A DNA stretch of 64,000 bases, from the NCBI RefSeq assembly GCF_001652725.1, contig NZ_LWHJ01000028.1, positions 186,001-250,000 on the forward strand, given 5' to 3'. The translations under genes were made by a program, and so were the position numbers. Under the pieces are notes generated by a model, which had not been told where the DNA came from, made no database searches, and worked only from the letters and a program-made list of their open reading frames with translations. Source of the stretch: Pedobacter psychrophilus. Lineage in GTDB: Bacteria; Bacteroidota; Bacteroidia; Sphingobacteriales; Sphingobacteriaceae. Below, piece by piece: positions 61,966 through 64,000 of this stretch (positions are counted from its first letter, which is position 1; each line of letters begins with the position of its first letter).

Positions 61966-64000
61966 TCAAAAGTTTGCATTAATACCAAGAGTGTACGTTC
62001 TCGCCTGAGGATAGTAGCCAATATCAACACCTCCTCCAACTTCAGGATCAAAGCCAGTATAATTAGTTATGGTAGCTAAGTTTTGTCCGCTTGCATAAAT
62101 TTGGATTTTCTGAATTTTAGCAGATTTCATCCATTTTGCCGGCAATGAATAAGATAACCTTACATTTTTTAATCGGATGTAAGAAGCATCTTCTACAAAC
62201 CTATCAGAAACTCGGTTATTTTGGTTTGGATCGTTTTGAATAGCCCTTGGGATAGAATTTGAAGTTCCTTCTCCTGTCCATCTTCCAATAAAATATTTAG
62301 AGTAATTTCCATTAGAAACCCCGCTTTCTGTATACCAACGATTAAAGTTTAAAACTTTATTACCTTCTGATCCTTGTAAGAAAACACTTAAATCAAAGTT
62401 TTTAAAAGTAAAATTATTGGTTAAGCCATAAGTAAATGTTGGTATAGAATTACCTAAATTGGTTCTATCTTCATCATTAATAATCCCATCTCCATTAATA
62501 TCAACAAATTTGATATCGCCGGGAGCTGTACTTGTTGCCGTATTGGTTCCTGCCGTTTGAACAGCATGAGCAGCAATTTCCGCTTGATTTTGGAATATAC
62601 CTTCGGTTTTAAAGCCATAGAAATAATTTACAGGATAGCCTTGTTCAATTCTTCTGGCTCCACCTGTAATTCTAGCAAAACCATTATTAATTGGAGAAGC
62701 TAGACCTAAGGATGTTAACTCATTTTTATAAGCCGAAAGAATTAGATTAGAATTCCATTTAAAGTTTGTTTTTTCAATATTAATGGTGTTTAAACTAAAA
62801 TCAATTCCTTTATTTACCATATCTCCAGTATTAAAAGGAATTGGTTCATAAGTTCCAGAAGTTGCAGGAACTGGTACTCTAAATAATAAATCAAGAGATT
62901 TTCTGGTATATAAATCTATTGCAGTAGTAATTCTGTTTTTTAGAAAACCTAAATCTAGACCAACATTGAGTTGCTGATTTTTTTCCCAACCTAAATTTGG
63001 ATTTGAAAGAGCAGTTGGAGCTGCACCAGTTACTAAACCACCATTCCCAGAATTGTCTCCAAATGCATATCCAATTCCGCTGTTAATTCCTGCTAAATAA
63101 GAAAATGCTGGAATATCTTGATTTCCTACAGAACCATAACTTAGTCTAAGTTTCAAATCACTTAACCAAGTATAAGATTTCATGAAATCTTCGTCAATTG
63201 CTCTCCAAGCAAATGAGAAGGCAGAAAAATCGGCGTATTTGTTTGAAGGTCCAAAGTTTGAAGATCCATCTCGTCTTACGCTAGCCTGAAATATATATTT
63301 GTTTTTATAATCATAACTTGCCCTGGCTACATAAGAAAGTAGTGTTGAGGTGCCATATCCATTAAAATTATAAGTTTCAGAGATGTTTTTAGCTGCATAA
63401 ATATTATCATTAAGTACAGGGAAACCTAAAACAGTATAACCGCTTCTTCCAGCGCCCAAAGTATTAAAATTGTTTTCTTGAGCAGTAAATCCCGCTAATA
63501 GGCTAAAGTTATGATCGTTTATTTTTTTACTGTAATTAGCAGTGAATTCTCCTAAATAATTAGGACTAAAATTAGTTTGATCTGTCACCCCAGTTCTGAT
63601 ATTAGGCCTTGCGCCAGAAGAAGGGATTGCAGGATTATATCCTCTTAAACTTTGGGTTATAAAATCTAAACCTAAATTGGCTTTAAGGTTTAATCCTGTA
63701 AACAATTCATATTCGCCAAAAACGGTACCTGTCAATCTGAATTTTGTATTCAAAAACTGAGGGACTTCAAGATTATAAACCGGATTTGGCTCGTCAAAGC
63801 CATCAACACTTCCGTTACCGCCGGCATAAGTGCCATCAGGATTTCTTGCCTGAACAGTTGGCGGAGCGGTTAGGGCAAGAATAATTACACTATTAAAAGG
63901 ATCATAAGTATTTTGAGGAACCTCTTTAGTACGAGACATTGTTAAACTGTTTCCTATTTTAAGTTTTTTGCTGGCTTGTAGGTCACCATTAAAACGAAGG
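61966..64000 (-). CDS. susC: SusC/RagA family TonB-dependent receptor (5' end outside window)
   Basis: The C-terminal ~678 residues of the beta-barrel importer; the frame is open past the ATG at 63939 to the window edge (FNGDLQASKKLKIGNSLTM), so that ATG is internal. Typical barrel strands and turns are FQASVRRDGSSNFG, RLSYGSVGNQ and GWEKNQQLNVGLDLGF, then DRFVEDASYIRLKNVRLSY near the end and a C-terminal Phe in TLGINANF. Works with SusD to import glucan oligosaccharides with TonB energy. Confidence 0.95.
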   Translation of the reverse strand, partial: LRFNGDLQASKKLKIGNSLTMSRTKEVPQNTYDPFNSVIILALTAPPTVQARNPDGTYAGGNGSVDGFDEPNPVYNLEVPQFLNTKFRLTGTVFGEYELFTGLNLKANLGLDFITQSLRGYNPAIPSSGARPNIRTGVTDQTNFSPNYLGEFTANYSKKINDHNFSLLAGFTAQENNFNTLGAGRSGYTVLGFPVLNDNIYAAKNISETYNFNGYGTSTLLSYVARASYDYKNKYIFQASVRRDGSSNFGPSNKYADFSAFSFAWRAIDEDFMKSYTWLSDLKLRLSYGSVGNQDIPAFSYLAGINSGIGYAFGDNSGNGGLVTGAAPTALSNPNLGWEKNQQLNVGLDLGFLKNRITTAIDLYTRKSLDLLFRVPVPATSGTYEPIPFNTGDMVNKGIDFSLNTINIEKTNFKWNSNLILSAYKNELTSLGLASPINNGFARITGGARRIEQGYPVNYFYGFKTEGIFQNQAEIAAHAVQTAGTNTATSTAPGDIKFVDINGDGIINDEDRTNLGNSIPTFTYGLTNNFTFKNFDLSVFLQGSEGNKVLNFNRWYTESGVSNGNYSKYFIGRWTGEGTSNSIPRAIQNDPNQNNRVSDRFVEDASYIRLKNVRLSYSLPAKWMKSAKIQKIQIYASGQNLATITNYTGFDPEVGGGVDIGYYPQARTYTLGINANF

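Noticed and set aside
1-64000. CRISPR arrays, tRNA/rRNA genes, prophage or IS transposases
   Set aside because: No regularly spaced repeats, no cloverleaf-like segments in the gaps, and no transposase or phage proteins among the open frames.

Overview
The window is an AT-rich chromosomal segment of a Bacteroidota bacterium, most likely a Sphingobacteriaceae member close to Pedobacter. The indications are a SusC/SusD polysaccharide utilisation locus, a surface protein with a type IX secretion sorting tail, many Cys-lipoproteins, TAnnTTTG-type promoters, and family-typical genes (DUF3127, DUF4834, GxxExxY, Y_Y_Y-type kinases). I cannot name the species. I saw no tRNA, rRNA, CRISPR array, transposase or phage module. 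nadA is cut at the left edge and a SusC gene at the right edge.

Layout. 0-10 kb: 3' part of nadA, an S41 peptidase lipoprotein, then a Y_Y_Y/HisKA_3 kinase and NarL-type regulator, followed by a palindrome and a tandemly duplicated beta-helix surface protein. 10-26 kb: mostly housekeeping and envelope genes (DUF3052-like, DUF4349, DUF1223, DUF3127, a THUMP RNA methyltransferase, DPP IV-like and M28 peptidases, bestrophin, a Usp-like protein, an OmpR/His-kinase pair, thiE, a GNAT, a zinc peptidase, 5-FTHF cyclo-ligase). 26-33 kb: a candidate small RNA, DUF4834, uvrB, a deacetylase-like protein, three small lipoproteins and a 202-bp nested palindrome.

33-39 kb is the most interesting part. It holds a Cys-rich 596-aa protein of unknown function, divergent from a FixL-like heme-PAS kinase that overlaps a response regulator fused to a CRP/FNR effector. 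These are followed by a lone D-lactate dehydrogenase N-terminal domain with a cysteine tail and by hemN. Three FNR-type palindromes lie at the divergent promoter, at about -41 of the hemN operon, and upstream of ccoI-ccoS (49-52 kb, cbb3 oxidase maturation). Together they suggest a compact oxygen-sensing regulon in which FixL signals directly to a FixJ-FixK fusion.

39-56 kb: an SDR, an MBOAT/SGNH acetylation pair, ffh, a ligase-associated exonuclease and ATP-dependent DNA ligase, gltX, ccoI-ccoS, and a second OmpR/His-kinase pair split by a frameshifted HEXXH peptidase. 56-64 kb: a probable beta-1,3-glucan (laminarin-type) locus read leftward: susC, susD, PKD lipoprotein, GH16, GH3.

The intergenic regions contain several families of short dispersed palindromic repeats, which are described separately.
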